DNA from: Paramesorhizobium endophyticum
GTDB taxonomy: Bacteria; Pseudomonadota; Alphaproteobacteria; Rhizobiales; Rhizobiaceae
Reading direction: 5' to 3'
Length of the DNA stretch: 34,374 bases
Assembly (NCBI RefSeq): GCF_014640615.1
Contig: NZ_BMHH01000029.1
Span: forward strand, 1-34,374
In this document: positions 8,139 to 15,596 of the stretch, piece after piece
Layout of the letters: every line of letters begins with the position of its first letter
How positions within the stretch are numbered: the stretch's first letter is position 1
Translations under genes and position numbers: made by a program
The notes under the pieces: generated by a model
The model's database searches: none
Told to the model about the DNA's origin: nothing
The model's input: only the letters and a program-made list of their open reading frames with translations

Positions 8139-9992
8139 ATGGGAATTATCATTGACCGTACTGACGGCCTCGCATCATCCGCCGCTATGAAAGGGCCGGT
8201 GCGTTGCGCCACAACACAGAATATCGTTCTATGCGGCTTGCAGGTCATAGACGGCCTACAGCTGGCCGAGAATGACCGTGTTCTGGTGAAGGACCAGACG
8301 GATTCAAGGACGAATGGCCTTTACGTGGTGTCGGTCGGCCTATGGCGGCGGTCCGCTGATTTCAACAACAACCGAGATGTCCGTGAAGGGACGATGATCA
8401 TCGTCACGGATGGTGTTCTGAATGCCGGCCAATGGTATGTCGCGTCTGACAATCCGATCAATATTGGCACCACGCTGCTTGCCTTTAAGCGTGTTCTCAC
8501 ATTCGGGCTTGCCCCCGGTCAGATTAATGGGGGCGTCGTCTTTGAGACAAAGGCTCAGATGGATGCAAGCCTCAACTACGCCGATAAGCAAATGGCGTGG
8601 GTCATCCGAGACCCCGCCGTTGGCAATAACGGCACCTATTACAAGTCCGGCGCTTCTGGATTCGGTTCTTGGATCAGGATTGGTGACCTTCCTTATAGCT
8701 TTATTCCGGCGACGAATACTGGAGTGGGTACGGACAACGCCATCCAGGCAACCACGGAAATACCCATTCCGCTTGTTGATCGCGCGGTCCTCATTGCTCT
8801 TCCTATCGTCGCCACGACGACAGGGGATGCAACAGTTTCTTTCAACGGGGGTGCGCCTCTTCCCATCGCCGATTCGACGGGGGTTGTCGTGCCATCTGGC
8901 GAGATGGAGGCGGGCCAGATTGTATGCGGTTATAAGTATCAGGGGCAGTTCCGCATTTTGGCTGGCCGTCGTGGATGGTCCCCTCTTTTGCGCGTCGTTG
9001 CTGATGGGGCGCGTCGTGTTCTCCAGCTATACGATTGGACTGCTGGCCACGGACCGAAGCCGAATGTTTACGGATATCTCGGCCCGAACGGTATTGTGAG
9101 CGATATCACTCAGGCGACCGACATTCGGGGGCCAGAAGGCCCCAATGGCCCAGGCACCGGGGACATGCTGAAAGATGTTTATGATCCCCGGCGCATAGAG
9201 GGGGACGCTTACCCATACCGCAGTAAGGCTGAGGTAGAAGCGGCCACAATCCCAATCTCGGTGGATTTCATCCAGCTCGTTGGGTATTACGCTGCGGGAG
9301 ATGGAGGAGGGGCGCTTTACAAGCGCGTTACTTCCGAACCCTCACATGCTGGCAAAATCCAGTCAGCGGACGGATCGTGGTGGGAATTGGCCGATCAAGA
9401 CTTAAGGGTCGAGATATTCGGTGCTAAGGGCGACGGTTTGACCGACGACGCCGATGCCATCGAAACGGCGACCAATTATGCTGCCGCACGTGGGGCGACG
9501 GTACTATTCGACGCAAAAGGATATTTCCTCAGTCGTACAATCAAGCCCGCTCCGGGGCCGTGGGCAACATGGAGGTGGCGCGGAGTGGAGACCGGGAACC
9601 ATGCAACGATGGCTCATTCGTTGCATCCCGGGACAATGATTGTTACGAAAGGAGCGTACAATGCGCTTGAGGTTGATTTTTTACAGTTCTCCAATGAGAA
9701 TTTTTCAGTTGAAGGAATAAGTTTCTTAAACGCAACGCCAGACTATACAAGTTCTACTGCCATTATAGTGACTCGTGGCGAAAGTAATCAAAGATACATA
9801 AGCGGGTTTGAGTTTCGAAAAGTCTCAACATCTGGTTACGCTGCATCGTTTAGATTCGTTGGAAAAAATGTAACTGATGGCGTTGGACAAAATCACATAG
9901 GGAATGTGGTATTCGATCAATGTAACATGACAAATGGCGGTATCGGCATCTCACTAAGCAAATGCAGTCTTAAATCTATCCGATTTCTATAG
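8139..9992 (+). CDS. Phage tail fibre/tail spike, N-terminal part with pectate-lyase-like fold
   Basis: 617 residues. The first ~120 residues carry a tail-fibre N-terminal module (GPVRCATTQNIVLCGLQVID, AENDRVLVKDQTDSRTNGLY, GLWRRSADFNNN), which usually links the fibre to the virion. A middle region of unknown function follows. From about residue 425 there is a pectate-lyase-superfamily start (VEIFGAKGDGLTDDADAIET), the beginning of a right-handed beta-helix as in depolymerising tail spikes. A GAGGA ribosome-binding site precedes the ATG. From ~9650 the DNA becomes visibly AT-richer, typical of exchanged receptor-binding ends. The frame stops at 9992 in mid-helix, and matching spike-like sequence resumes in another frame at 10030. 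The gene is probably broken by an indel near 9955-10015. Confidence 0.7.
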   Translation: MGIIIDRTDGLASSAAMKGPVRCATTQNIVLCGLQVIDGLQLAENDRVLVKDQTDSRTNGLYVVSVGLWRRSADFNNNRDVREGTMIIVTDGVLNAGQWYVASDNPINIGTTLLAFKRVLTFGLAPGQINGGVVFETKAQMDASLNYADKQMAWVIRDPAVGNNGTYYKSGASGFGSWIRIGDLPYSFIPATNTGVGTDNAIQATTEIPIPLVDRAVLIALPIVATTTGDATVSFNGGAPLPIADSTGVVVPSGEMEAGQIVCGYKYQGQFRILAGRRGWSPLLRVVADGARRVLQLYDWTAGHGPKPNVYGYLGPNGIVSDITQATDIRGPEGPNGPGTGDMLKDVYDPRRIEGDAYPYRSKAEVEAATIPISVDFIQLVGYYAAGDGGGALYKRVTSEPSHAGKIQSADGSWWELADQDLRVEIFGAKGDGLTDDADAIETATNYAAARGATVLFDAKGYFLSRTIKPAPGPWATWRWRGVETGNHATMAHSLHPGTMIVTKGAYNALEVDFLQFSNENFSVEGISFLNATPDYTSSTAIIVTRGESNQRYISGFEFRKVSTSGYAASFRFVGKNVTDGVGQNHIGNVVFDQCNMTNGGIGISLSKCSLKSIRFL

Positions 9993-10029
9993 TTGCTTAT
10001 GGTTTGGTCTACGCTATGGCGGATTTCTT

Positions 10030-10782
10030 TTGTCACGCACCCCTGGCGACGGGGAGCCTACCGGCTTCGGGTCCATGATCAGAGCCAACATCCACGATGG
10101 TCACTTCGAAGAGGTAGGCGGTATTTTCCGAACACAGTCAGAGAGTACGCTGGATGAAAGCGGTCAGGCACTTCGGAGTGTTATTTCCCTATCCGGGAGG
10201 ACTAGCCGGGAATGGTGCGGGGCGAGCACTGACCCGACTACGGGCGATCCATTCCAGCTCGGCGTTGACACAGACATCATCATCACCGGCGCAATTGACA
10301 GGTTCACGGGGTATGGCGAAACGACATTGCCGTCTATCCCGGCGAAATGCTCTATAAATTCAACGTCGCCAGTGTATGTTGTTCCGAACGGCGGTCTTCT
10401 GCGCTCGCCGCGTGAAATCAACGCGCCTCGGCTTCAGTATACTCTTGGGCCTGCTGGCGGGGGTTCCGCTAGCGTTACGTTCAGCATCAAGAGTGACGCG
10501 GCATTTGTGAACGCGGATTTCGCCATTAAAACGGAAATCATCCTGGCAAACGGCGCGTATGGCTACCGCGAAGATGTGCATACAGGCAGACCCAGCACAA
10601 CCACCGTTTCAACGCCAATAGTGAACGCCACCACAACGGCTGTAGCTGTTTCTTTCGGCTCCGGTGGTTCTGATGACATACTCACTGTGACGCTGGATAA
10701 TCAAGGTAGCCTCTCTGTCCCCTGCGAAGTGAAAGTCGTCAATCTCTCTGGGGCGGCGATCATTACGCAGAGCAATGTGTGA
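10030..10782 (+). pseudogene. Tail spike, C-terminal part in a shifted frame
   Basis: 250 residues, open from just after a stop at 9955 in this frame. The sequence is rich in Ser/Thr/Gly and beta-strand-like (RANIHDGHFEEVGGIFRTQS, TDIIITGAIDRFTGYG, SASVTFSIKSDAAFVNADFA, DDILTVTLDNQGSLSVPCEV), which fits the distal beta-helix and trimerisation end of a tail spike. The only start near the left edge is a TTG at 10030 with a weak GGCGGA ahead of it. I read it as the continuation of the 8139 gene after a frameshift. An independent second spike subunit is the alternative but is less likely without a clear start. Confidence 0.6.
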
Positions 10783-10856
10783 CACCACCGAAGGCCCGGA
10801 GAATTGAGGCGTTTCTCGCGGAGTTGCCGGCGTTTGAGTGGCCGTCCGGCTCATAG
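10779..10856 (+). CDS. Possible 25-residue ORF between tail spike and lysis genes
   Basis: A GTG-start frame (MTPPKARRIEAFLAELPAFE, then WPSGS) overlaps the tail-spike stop in a GTGTGA arrangement. It is compact and in the same direction. No independent ribosome-binding site is obvious, so it could only be translated by re-initiation. Confidence 0.2.
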   Translation: MTPPKARRIEAFLAELPAFEWPSGS

Positions 10857-10881
10857 CATCCCGAACCAGCTTACCCGCCAC

Positions 10882-10905
10882 ACCGCCCTCTGAGGCGGTT
10901 TTTTT
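10882..10905 (+). terminator. Rho-independent terminator before the lysis cassette
   Basis: Perfect 6-bp stem ACCGCC / GGCGGT with loop CTCTGA, followed by a run of seven T (10899-10905). It ends the tail-spike transcript 20 bases before the endolysin start codon. Confidence 0.65.
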
Positions 10906-10924
10906 ATTGCCGAAAGGAAAGACC

Positions 10925-11578
10925 ATGAACCGCAATTTCGAGCGGGCGCTTTCGTGCGTCCTGAAACACGAGGGCGGCTGGGCCGACAATCCCGCCGATC
11001 CGGGCGGCGCAACCATGAAAGGCGTCACGCTGGCGACCTTTCGCCGCTATGTGAAGCCCAGCGCGACAAAGGCCGATCTGCGCAAGATCACCGATGCGCA
11101 GCTTTCGACCATCTACCGCCGCCATTACTGGGACGCCGTAGCGGGCGCTGAATTGCCGGATGGCGTGGATTACGCCGTGTTCGATTTCGCGGTGAACAGC
11201 GGGCCGTCGCGGGCGGCGAAATACCTCCAGGCGGTGGCGGGCGTGACGCAGGATGGCAAAATCGGTCCAGCCACGCTCAAGGCCGTGCGCGGCAAGCCGC
11301 ATGCGTCCGTCATCCATGAGCTTTGCGACAAGCGGCTCGCCTTCCTGCAACGCCTCGACACGTGGAAGACATTCGGCAAAGGTTGGTCATCGCGTGTCCT
11401 GGGCGTTCGCACGGAAGCTTTGAGAATGGCTGCGCCGGGTTTGACCGTTCCCACGCCCGTATCCCCTCCTGCCGGGGCCGCGCCGCAGCCTTCCGCGCCC
11501 TCGACGGCTGTCAAGCAATCACTCATCTCCATCATCCTTGCCGCGCTCGCGGCTCTCTTCAAAAGGACGGCGCAATGA
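10925..11578 (+). CDS. Phage endolysin, glycoside hydrolase family 108
   Basis: 217-residue peptidoglycan hydrolase (N-acetylmuramidase) that opens the cell wall at lysis. The family signature HEGGWADNPADPGGATMKG begins at about residue 15 and includes the catalytic Glu. The GH108 domain spans ~1-95 (YRRHYWDAVAGAELPDGVDY is typical). The peptidoglycan-binding PG_binding_3 domain spans ~95-165 (GKIGPATLKAVRG). A Pro/Ala linker then leads to a hydrophobic C-terminus (LISIILAALAALFK), which may tether it to the membrane. There is no N-terminal signal peptide, so release probably needs a holin. The ATG at 10925 follows GAAAGGAAAG. It overlaps the next gene by four bases (ATGA) and leads the lysis cassette. 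Confidence 0.9.
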   Translation: MNRNFERALSCVLKHEGGWADNPADPGGATMKGVTLATFRRYVKPSATKADLRKITDAQLSTIYRRHYWDAVAGAELPDGVDYAVFDFAVNSGPSRAAKYLQAVAGVTQDGKIGPATLKAVRGKPHASVIHELCDKRLAFLQRLDTWKTFGKGWSSRVLGVRTEALRMAAPGLTVPTPVSPPAGAAPQPSAPSTAVKQSLISIILAALAALFKRTAQ

Positions 11579-11790
11579 ACATCATGGCCTACAACAAGTT
11601 CCTCGTCGCCGCGCTCATGGCCGCGGTGACGTTCGTCCAGTCCTATTTCGAGATTGACCTTGGCGTGGATCAGGTGACGGCGAGCAATCTTATCGCGGCG
11701 ATAGCTGCAATTCTCGTCTATTTCATCCCGAACGTGCCGCCCAAGCCAACGCGCACTGATCCGATGGATGGTGTGCAGGACGCGCTGTAA
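11575..11790 (+). CDS. Holin-like small membrane protein
   Basis: 71 residues (MNIMAYNKFLVAALMAAVTF...). There are two hydrophobic segments, ~8-25 and ~42-57 (AAIAAILVYFIP), and a short polar C-terminus. Its start overlaps the endolysin stop (ATGA) and its stop overlaps the next start (TAATG). Position, size and topology fit a class II holin or lysis membrane protein that releases the endolysin. No specific family signature was recognised. Confidence 0.65.
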   Translation: MNIMAYNKFLVAALMAAVTFVQSYFEIDLGVDQVTASNLIAAIAAILVYFIPNVPPKPTRTDPMDGVQDAL

Positions 11791-12059
11791 TGCTGGCGCT
11801 CCTCAAATATTGGCAGATCGGCGCAGGGACGGCGGTGGGCGCGTTGCTCGCTGCCGGTCCCGTCTATCTCTACGGCGCGGCGCAGGGGCGTCAGCAAGCG
11901 GCTTTGTCGGCGGCAGAGGCAACGGTGAAGGCAATCCAACAAAGGGGCGATGTGGATGAAAAGATTATTGACATGGACGGCTATCGCCTCTGCCTTGAGC
12001 TTGGCGGGGTGCCAGACGAGTGCGACCAACTGCGCCGGGTGGAAGCGGATCAGCGTTAA
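11790..12059 (+). CDS. Rz-like inner-membrane spanin
   Basis: 89 residues with one N-terminal transmembrane segment (GAGTAVGALLAAGPVYLYGA), followed by a helical periplasmic domain rich in Gln/Glu/Ala (QGRQQAALSAAEATVKAIQQ). This is the form of an inner-membrane spanin that disrupts the outer membrane together with an Rz1 lipoprotein. A nested lipoprotein frame starts inside it at 11956, the classic Rz/Rz1 layout. The start overlaps the preceding stop (TAATG). Confidence 0.75.
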   Translation: MLALLKYWQIGAGTAVGALLAAGPVYLYGAAQGRQQAALSAAEATVKAIQQRGDVDEKIIDMDGYRLCLELGGVPDECDQLRRVEADQR

Positions 12060-12156
12060 GCCCGCGACGGCGGTCTATCTCGCAGGCAATGATACTACGG
12101 CAGGGCAGGGGATTGCAGGGCATAATGCCTACGGCAAAGCGGCGGGGTGCTGGTGA
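11956..12156 (+). CDS. Rz1-like outer-membrane spanin lipoprotein
   Basis: 66 residues in the +1 frame relative to Rz, starting inside that gene. The signal peptide MKRLLTWTAIASALSLAGC has lipobox LAGC. The mature part ends ISVKPATAVYLAGNDTTAGQ ... HNAYGKAAGCW, an ending I recall from Rz1-like proteins of rhizobial prophages. AGGGG lies eight bases before the ATG at 11956; an in-frame ATG at 11950 is the alternative. Its stop overlaps the next start (TGATG). Confidence 0.8.
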   Translation: MKRLLTWTAIASALSLAGCQTSATNCAGWKRISVKPATAVYLAGNDTTAGQGIAGHNAYGKAAGCW

Positions 12157-12323
12157 TGAAGGAGCAAATCGCGGATCGTACAACTACAGCAATTGCCACT
12201 GGTGCGGCGATGAATTGGATATGGCTCCCATACCTGGAGCATGTCCTATCCATAGCTCTCTCTGCGCTCGGCGTGATCTGGCTGCTGGTGCAGATTTATT
12301 ACAAGGTCAGGAGCGGGCGGTAG
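12156..12323 (+). CDS. Small holin-like protein (55 residues)
   Basis: The protein begins MKEQIADRTTTAIATGAAMN and continues with one long hydrophobic segment (VLSIALSALGVIWLLVQIYY) and a basic tail KVRSGR. The start overlaps the Rz1 stop (TGATG), and a ribosome-binding site-like GGCGGGG is upstream. The polar N-terminus followed by a membrane segment resembles a small phage holin family found in alphaproteobacterial prophages. Together with the protein at 11575 this makes two candidate holin/antiholin partners in one cassette. Confidence 0.65.
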   Translation: MKEQIADRTTTAIATGAAMNWIWLPYLEHVLSIALSALGVIWLLVQIYYKVRSGR

Positions 12324-12330
12324 ACGCCCC

Positions 12331-12742
12331 TCACTCACACCACCCGCGCCGCTTGCCCTTCCAGGGGCGCGCCAGAAGCTCCCCCACAAGAACATCTCCC
12401 ACATCAGCGCCATTCACGGCTATGGTCGCCAGTGTGCGCCCGTATCGGTCCTTGACGCGGCCTGAGCCGGGATCGCCGCGCTTGATGACGGGATCGCCGG
12501 TCGCCAGCAGTTCAGCGAGGCGGCGTTTTGCCACCAGGCATCGCATTTGGACGGCCAATCTCCGGCGCGTCGATGTTGGCGATTCGGATGCGCTCGTCGC
12601 GGATGGTGATGGTGTCGCCGTCGATGGTGCAAACCTGATTCGAACAGATCGGCGCTGCGCTTCCCGGCGAGGAAAAGAGAACGGCAAACGCAAAGCCGAA
12701 TACGAGCTTGGTGATTCTAGCGCGCATGGTAAGGGGCCTCAA
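12331..12742 (-). pseudogene. Thermonuclease-family (SNase-like) secreted nuclease, frameshifted
   Basis: The 5' part (12742-~12560) encodes a signal peptide (LVFGFAFAVLFSSPGSAA) and an SNase-like core start (VCTIDGDTITIRDERIRIAN, then IDAPEI). After GRP the frame is lost. Cysteine-containing family sequence (SKCDA) continues in a second frame, then VAKRRLAELLATGDPVIKRG and KDRYGRTLATIAVNGADVGD in a third frame to the stop at 12331. At least one small deletion near 12540-12560 has inactivated it. The reading ATG is at 12727, with a TTG at 12742. It is probably phage or island cargo; without the shift it would be about 130 residues. Confidence 0.75.
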
Positions 12743-12833
12743 AAGAGAAGGGCGTTTCGTAAGGGAAAATGCCCATCAGGTTCATCGAACCATGGGGAAC
12801 TTCGTGAGTTGACCCGTAACATATTGAAAAATA

Positions 12834-12909
<76 letters not shown>

Positions 12910-13058
12910 GCTCGCGTGAAGCGGCGTGTGGTCATGCCTTTAGGCAATTCGGCTCGCAAGCGCAAGAGGTAAGTGCGGGGGAGGGCGCGCTGCGGCGAGG
13001 TTCTGCGGACCGCATTTTCGAAACAGAAAATATTCTCAAAAATTTTCGAATGAGGTCG

Positions 13059-13086
13059 TTGACAGGGGACGGCGAACCCCTTAGAA
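13059..13086 (+). promoter_or_regulatory. Promoter of tRNA-Asp
   Basis: A perfect -35 TTGACA (13059-13064), a 16-base spacer and TTAGAA (13081-13086). A start of transcription near 13093 would leave a ~45-base leader before the tRNA. This form is typical of strong stable-RNA promoters in alphaproteobacteria. Confidence 0.6.
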
Positions 13087-13137
13087 GCCCGCTCATCGCC
13101 GGACGGAAACGCCCCGGCGGGACTAAAAAGAAAGTAC

Positions 13138-13214
13138 GCGGGTGTAGCTCAGTTGGTTAGAGTGCCGGCCTGTCACGCCGGAGGTCGCGGGTTCGAGCCC
13201 CGTCACTCGCGCCA
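13138..13214 (+). tRNA. tRNA-Asp (anticodon GTC)
   Basis: Cloverleaf of 77 bases starting GCGGGTGTAGCTCAGTTGGT, with anticodon stem CCGGC / GCCGG, loop CTGTCAC (anticodon GTC), T-arm GGGTTCGAGCCCC, acceptor CACTCGC, discriminator G and an encoded CCA. It lies divergent from tRNA-Val with about 230 bases between them. Confidence 0.96.
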
Positions 13215-13399
13215 CTTTTCTTCAAGCAAAATCAAAACTTTGATTGGTTTGATGAAGAGTGGCGCCCAGCCGCTGGAAGCATCATTTCCCCTTCACATCA
13301 TCCCTTCGAATGACCTTTGCCAGCCCGATTGATATGCGGGATTAGGCGCGCGATTCGATGATCCTAAATCCCATTCAGTTTACATTTCCTGCCCGGAAC

Positions 13400-13423
13400 G
13401 ATTCGGACAAAATTGTCCGAATC
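13400..13423. promoter_or_regulatory. Palindromic operator upstream of hicAB
   Basis: Perfect 11-bp inverted repeat GATTCGGACAA / TTGTCCGAATC around two central bases. A one-mismatch half-site (TTGTCGGAATC) follows at 13444-13454. The palindrome is 50 bases before the hicA start and is a likely binding site for the HTH-bearing HicB antitoxin (inferred). Confidence 0.55.
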
Positions 13424-13472
13424 TCCTTGCCATTTGGATTGCTTTGTCGGAATCTGTCCCGAGGGGGAAGGG

Positions 13473-13670
13473 ATGGACAAGCGGGACCGCTTCATTGCCG
13501 AATTGAGGGAGGAGGCCAAAGCTCTCGGGCTCGCTTTCCGCATCAGCAAAAGCAAGGGGAAGGGCGGTCATGCGACGGTGTGGGTGGGCGACCGAGTCGC
13601 CACGCTGCCAAACCGGGAAATCGACCCGAAAACAGCGGCGAAAATTCTGAAGGGGCTGGGATTGAGGTGA
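13473..13670 (+). CDS. hicA: HicA-family toxin
   Basis: 65-residue protein (MDKRDRFIAELREEAKALGL...). The core FRISKSKGKGGHATVWVGDR holds the conserved His of HicA RNases in a GKGGHATV context. It ends TLPNREIDPKTAAKILKGLG, the usual HicA C-terminal helix. HicA toxins fold as a double-stranded RNA-binding domain and cleave mRNA. The ATG at 13473 follows GAGGGGGAAGGG; a longer frame from 13413 would run through the operator region and is unlikely. The partner hicB follows 36 bases downstream. Confidence 0.85.
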   Translation: MDKRDRFIAELREEAKALGLAFRISKSKGKGGHATVWVGDRVATLPNREIDPKTAAKILKGLGLR

Positions 13671-13706
13671 ATATCACCTGCGAAGCGCTAAGGAAGGATA
13701 TGACCG

Positions 13707-14135
13707 ATGAAAACCTATGCTTACGCCGCGGTTTTTGAGCCGACCGAACGCGAAGGCGGCTTTGTCGTCACATTCCCCGACGTTCCTGGGGCTATCACCG
13801 AAGGTGACGATATGGCGGATGCGCGCGCGATGGCGGCGGACGCGCTTGGAGTCATACTGCTGGTCTATCTGGAAAAGGGTTGGGCGCTTCCAGAAGCCAA
13901 GGCGGAAGGTGAAATGATCTGCCCGGATGCCGAAGTCGCGGCCAAGATAGCAGTGATCGAAACCTTCCGTGCTTCCGGCTTGTCGCGCCTCGAGCTCGCG
14001 CGCAGGCTGGGAAAGGACGAGAAGGAAATTCGGCGTATGCTCGATCCGAATACGGCAACAAGACTTCCGCTCATGACGGCCGCGCTTGCGATCATGGGTC
14101 AGCGTCTGGTGATTGGGCTCGAGGCTGCGGAATAG
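13707..14135 (+). CDS. hicB: HicB-family antitoxin with DNA-binding domain
   Basis: 142 residues. The N-terminal HicB domain (~1-65) reads YAAVFEPTEREGGFVVTFPD, VPGAITEGDD, ADARAMAADALGVILLVYLE. The C-terminal ~40 residues form a helix-turn-helix (FRASGLSRLELARRLGKDEK, EIRRMLD). HicB neutralises HicA and represses its own operon. The AGGAAGG ribosome-binding site is nine bases upstream. Both genes of the module look complete. Confidence 0.9.
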   Translation: MKTYAYAAVFEPTEREGGFVVTFPDVPGAITEGDDMADARAMAADALGVILLVYLEKGWALPEAKAEGEMICPDAEVAAKIAVIETFRASGLSRLELARRLGKDEKEIRRMLDPNTATRLPLMTAALAIMGQRLVIGLEAAE

Positions 14136-14646
14136 GCAGCAAGCCCATCCGCGCCGCACGCGGGTCTTCCACACTGATTCCTGTTTCACAAACATTTGAG
14201 ACACCGGCCCGGTTCGCGCTGCGCCTGTCTGGCCCACTTCCGCCTAAATTGCTGGCTTCCCTGGCTTTTTCAGGCTTCGCGCTGCCCTGCCAATAACCGT
14301 CAGCGTCTGGTTTTATGGGGCCTTCCGCCTTATATGCGGCCATGAGCGGCACATTATTAAGCATATGGCAAAAGGAGGGCGGCGGTTTGGCGGTCTTTTG
14401 CCTTGCACCTTCAGCCTCTCTGCGCTAACCCTCGCCGCGAAATCGCGCTGGTCGCACCAGTTCGCACGGTATGCCTTTTGAAGCTGCTTGGGCGAGGGGT
14501 CTTTCGGTAGAGCATGATCCCAGAAAGTTGCGGACTTTTGGATAAGATCATGCGGCTAAAAGATGCAATGTGTCGCATGGTCGTGGCCGGCAAAAGGTCT
14601 ATGACAGGCGGCAATCAGCCTCGTGTCAAAAGGCGGAAACAGGATC
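14136..14646. other. Intergenic leader of the nuo operon
   Basis: About 510 bases without a convincing gene. It contains a GC-rich hairpin around 14325-14342 (CCGCCTTATATGCGG region) and a weak promoter-like TTGCAC, 17 bases, TAACCC near 14404-14432. The hairpin repeat at 14512-14553 lies 93 bases before nuoA. The nuo promoter must be here or further upstream, but I cannot place it confidently. A minus-strand frame across 14092-14364 looks like chance. Confidence 0.4.
14512..14553. repeat. Interspersed hairpin repeat, copy 1 (diverged)
   Basis: 42 bases beginning GCATGATCC and ending GATCATGC. It is the same element as the 43-bp copies at 23521 and 28130 but with several substitutions and one deleted base (CAGAAAGT...ACTTTTGG inner arms). 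It lies in the nuoA leader. Palindromes of this type recur in rhizobial and Brucella-type genomes. Confidence 0.75.
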
Positions 14647-15012
14647 ATGAACGAGCTTTTGAGTTCCTACCTGCCCATCGTCATATTCATTGGCGTGGCG
14701 CTGGTGATCGGTCTGGCGCTTCTCGTCGCGCCGTTCCTTGTCGCTTACCGGCAGCCGGACCCTGAAAAACTGTCGGCGTATGAATGCGGCTTCAACGCAT
14801 TCGACGACGCGCGCATGAAATTCGACATCCGGTTCTATCTGGTGTCGATTCTCTTCATCATCTTCGACCTGGAAGTCGCCTTCCTGTTTCCGTGGGCGGT
14901 TTCCTTCGGTTCCATCGGCTGGTTCGGTTTCTGGTCGATGATGCTGTTCCTGGCCGTGCTGACCATCGGCTTCATCTATGAATGGAAAAAGGGAGCGCTG
15001 GAATGGGATTGA
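14647..15012 (+). CDS. nuoA: NADH-quinone oxidoreductase subunit A
   Basis: 121-residue membrane subunit of complex I at the hinge between the peripheral and membrane arms. Three transmembrane helices are visible (~8-32, ~64-86, ~90-112). The conserved loop [20 protein letters not shown] binds near the quinone channel, followed by [21 protein letters not shown] chose the ATG at 14647, which gives the usual family length, although the AGGA upstream is very close. A GTG at 14623 would add eight residues and has GGCGG nearby. First gene of the nuo operon; its end overlaps the nuoB start. Confidence 0.95.
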   Translation: MNELLSSYLPIVIFIGVALVIGLALLVAPFLVAYRQPDPEKLSAYECGFNAFDDARMKFDIRFYLVSILFIIFDLEVAFLFPWAVSFGSIGWFGFWSMMLFLAVLTIGFIYEWKKGALEWD

Positions 15013-15584
15013 CCGATAGCAACACCACGCTCGTCGCGCCCCAGCCCAAGGGAATTATCGATCCGAACACGGGCAAGCCCGTGGGCTCGGACGATGCGTT
15101 CTTCAACGAGATCAATGCGGAACTGTCCGACAAGGGCTTTCTCGTCACCTCCACCGACGCGCTCGTCACCTGGGCGCGGTCCGGATCGCTGATGTGGATG
15201 ACGTTCGGCCTGGCCTGTTGCGCGGTGGAGATGATGCACATCTCCATGCCGCGCTACGATGCGGAGCGTTTCGGCATCGCGCCCCGCGCGTCTCCGCGGC
15301 AGTCCGATGTGATGATCGTCGCGGGCACGCTGACCAACAAGATGGCCCCGGCGCTGCGCAAGGTCTATGACCAGATGCCGGAGCCGCGCTACGTCATCTC
15401 CATGGGCTCCTGCGCCAATGGCGGCGGCTATTATCATTATTCCTATTCGGTGGTGCGCGGCTGCGATCGCGTCGTGCCTGTCGATATCTACGTGCCCGGC
15501 TGCCCGCCCACTGCCGAAGCGCTGCTCTACGGCATTCTTATGCTGCAGAAGAAAATCCGCCGCACCGGCACCATTGAGCGATAG
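15003..15584 (+). CDS. nuoB: NADH-quinone oxidoreductase subunit B
   Basis: 193-residue peripheral-arm subunit that carries the terminal [4Fe-4S] cluster N2, which passes electrons to quinone. Cluster ligands are in [10 protein letters not shown] (adjacent Cys pair), [14 protein letters not shown] and [14 protein letters not shown]. The conserved [20 protein letters not shown] is present. The ATG at 15003 overlaps the nuoA end by 10 bases, which suggests translational coupling. Length is usual for alphaproteobacteria. Confidence 0.97.
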   Translation: MGLTDSNTTLVAPQPKGIIDPNTGKPVGSDDAFFNEINAELSDKGFLVTSTDALVTWARSGSLMWMTFGLACCAVEMMHISMPRYDAERFGIAPRASPRQSDVMIVAGTLTNKMAPALRKVYDQMPEPRYVISMGSCANGGGYYHYSYSVVRGCDRVVPVDIYVPGCPPTAEALLYGILMLQKKIRRTGTIER

Positions 15585-15596
15585 GGGAGGGCTGGC

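Noticed and set aside
14092-14364. 90-residue minus-strand frame in the nuo leader
   Set aside because: No ribosome-binding site, no recognisable domain, and it overlaps the end of hicB antisense; treated as chance.
14967-15584. Longer nuoB start at 14982
   Set aside because: It would add seven residues inside nuoA; the start at 15003 gives the usual family N-terminus MGLTD.
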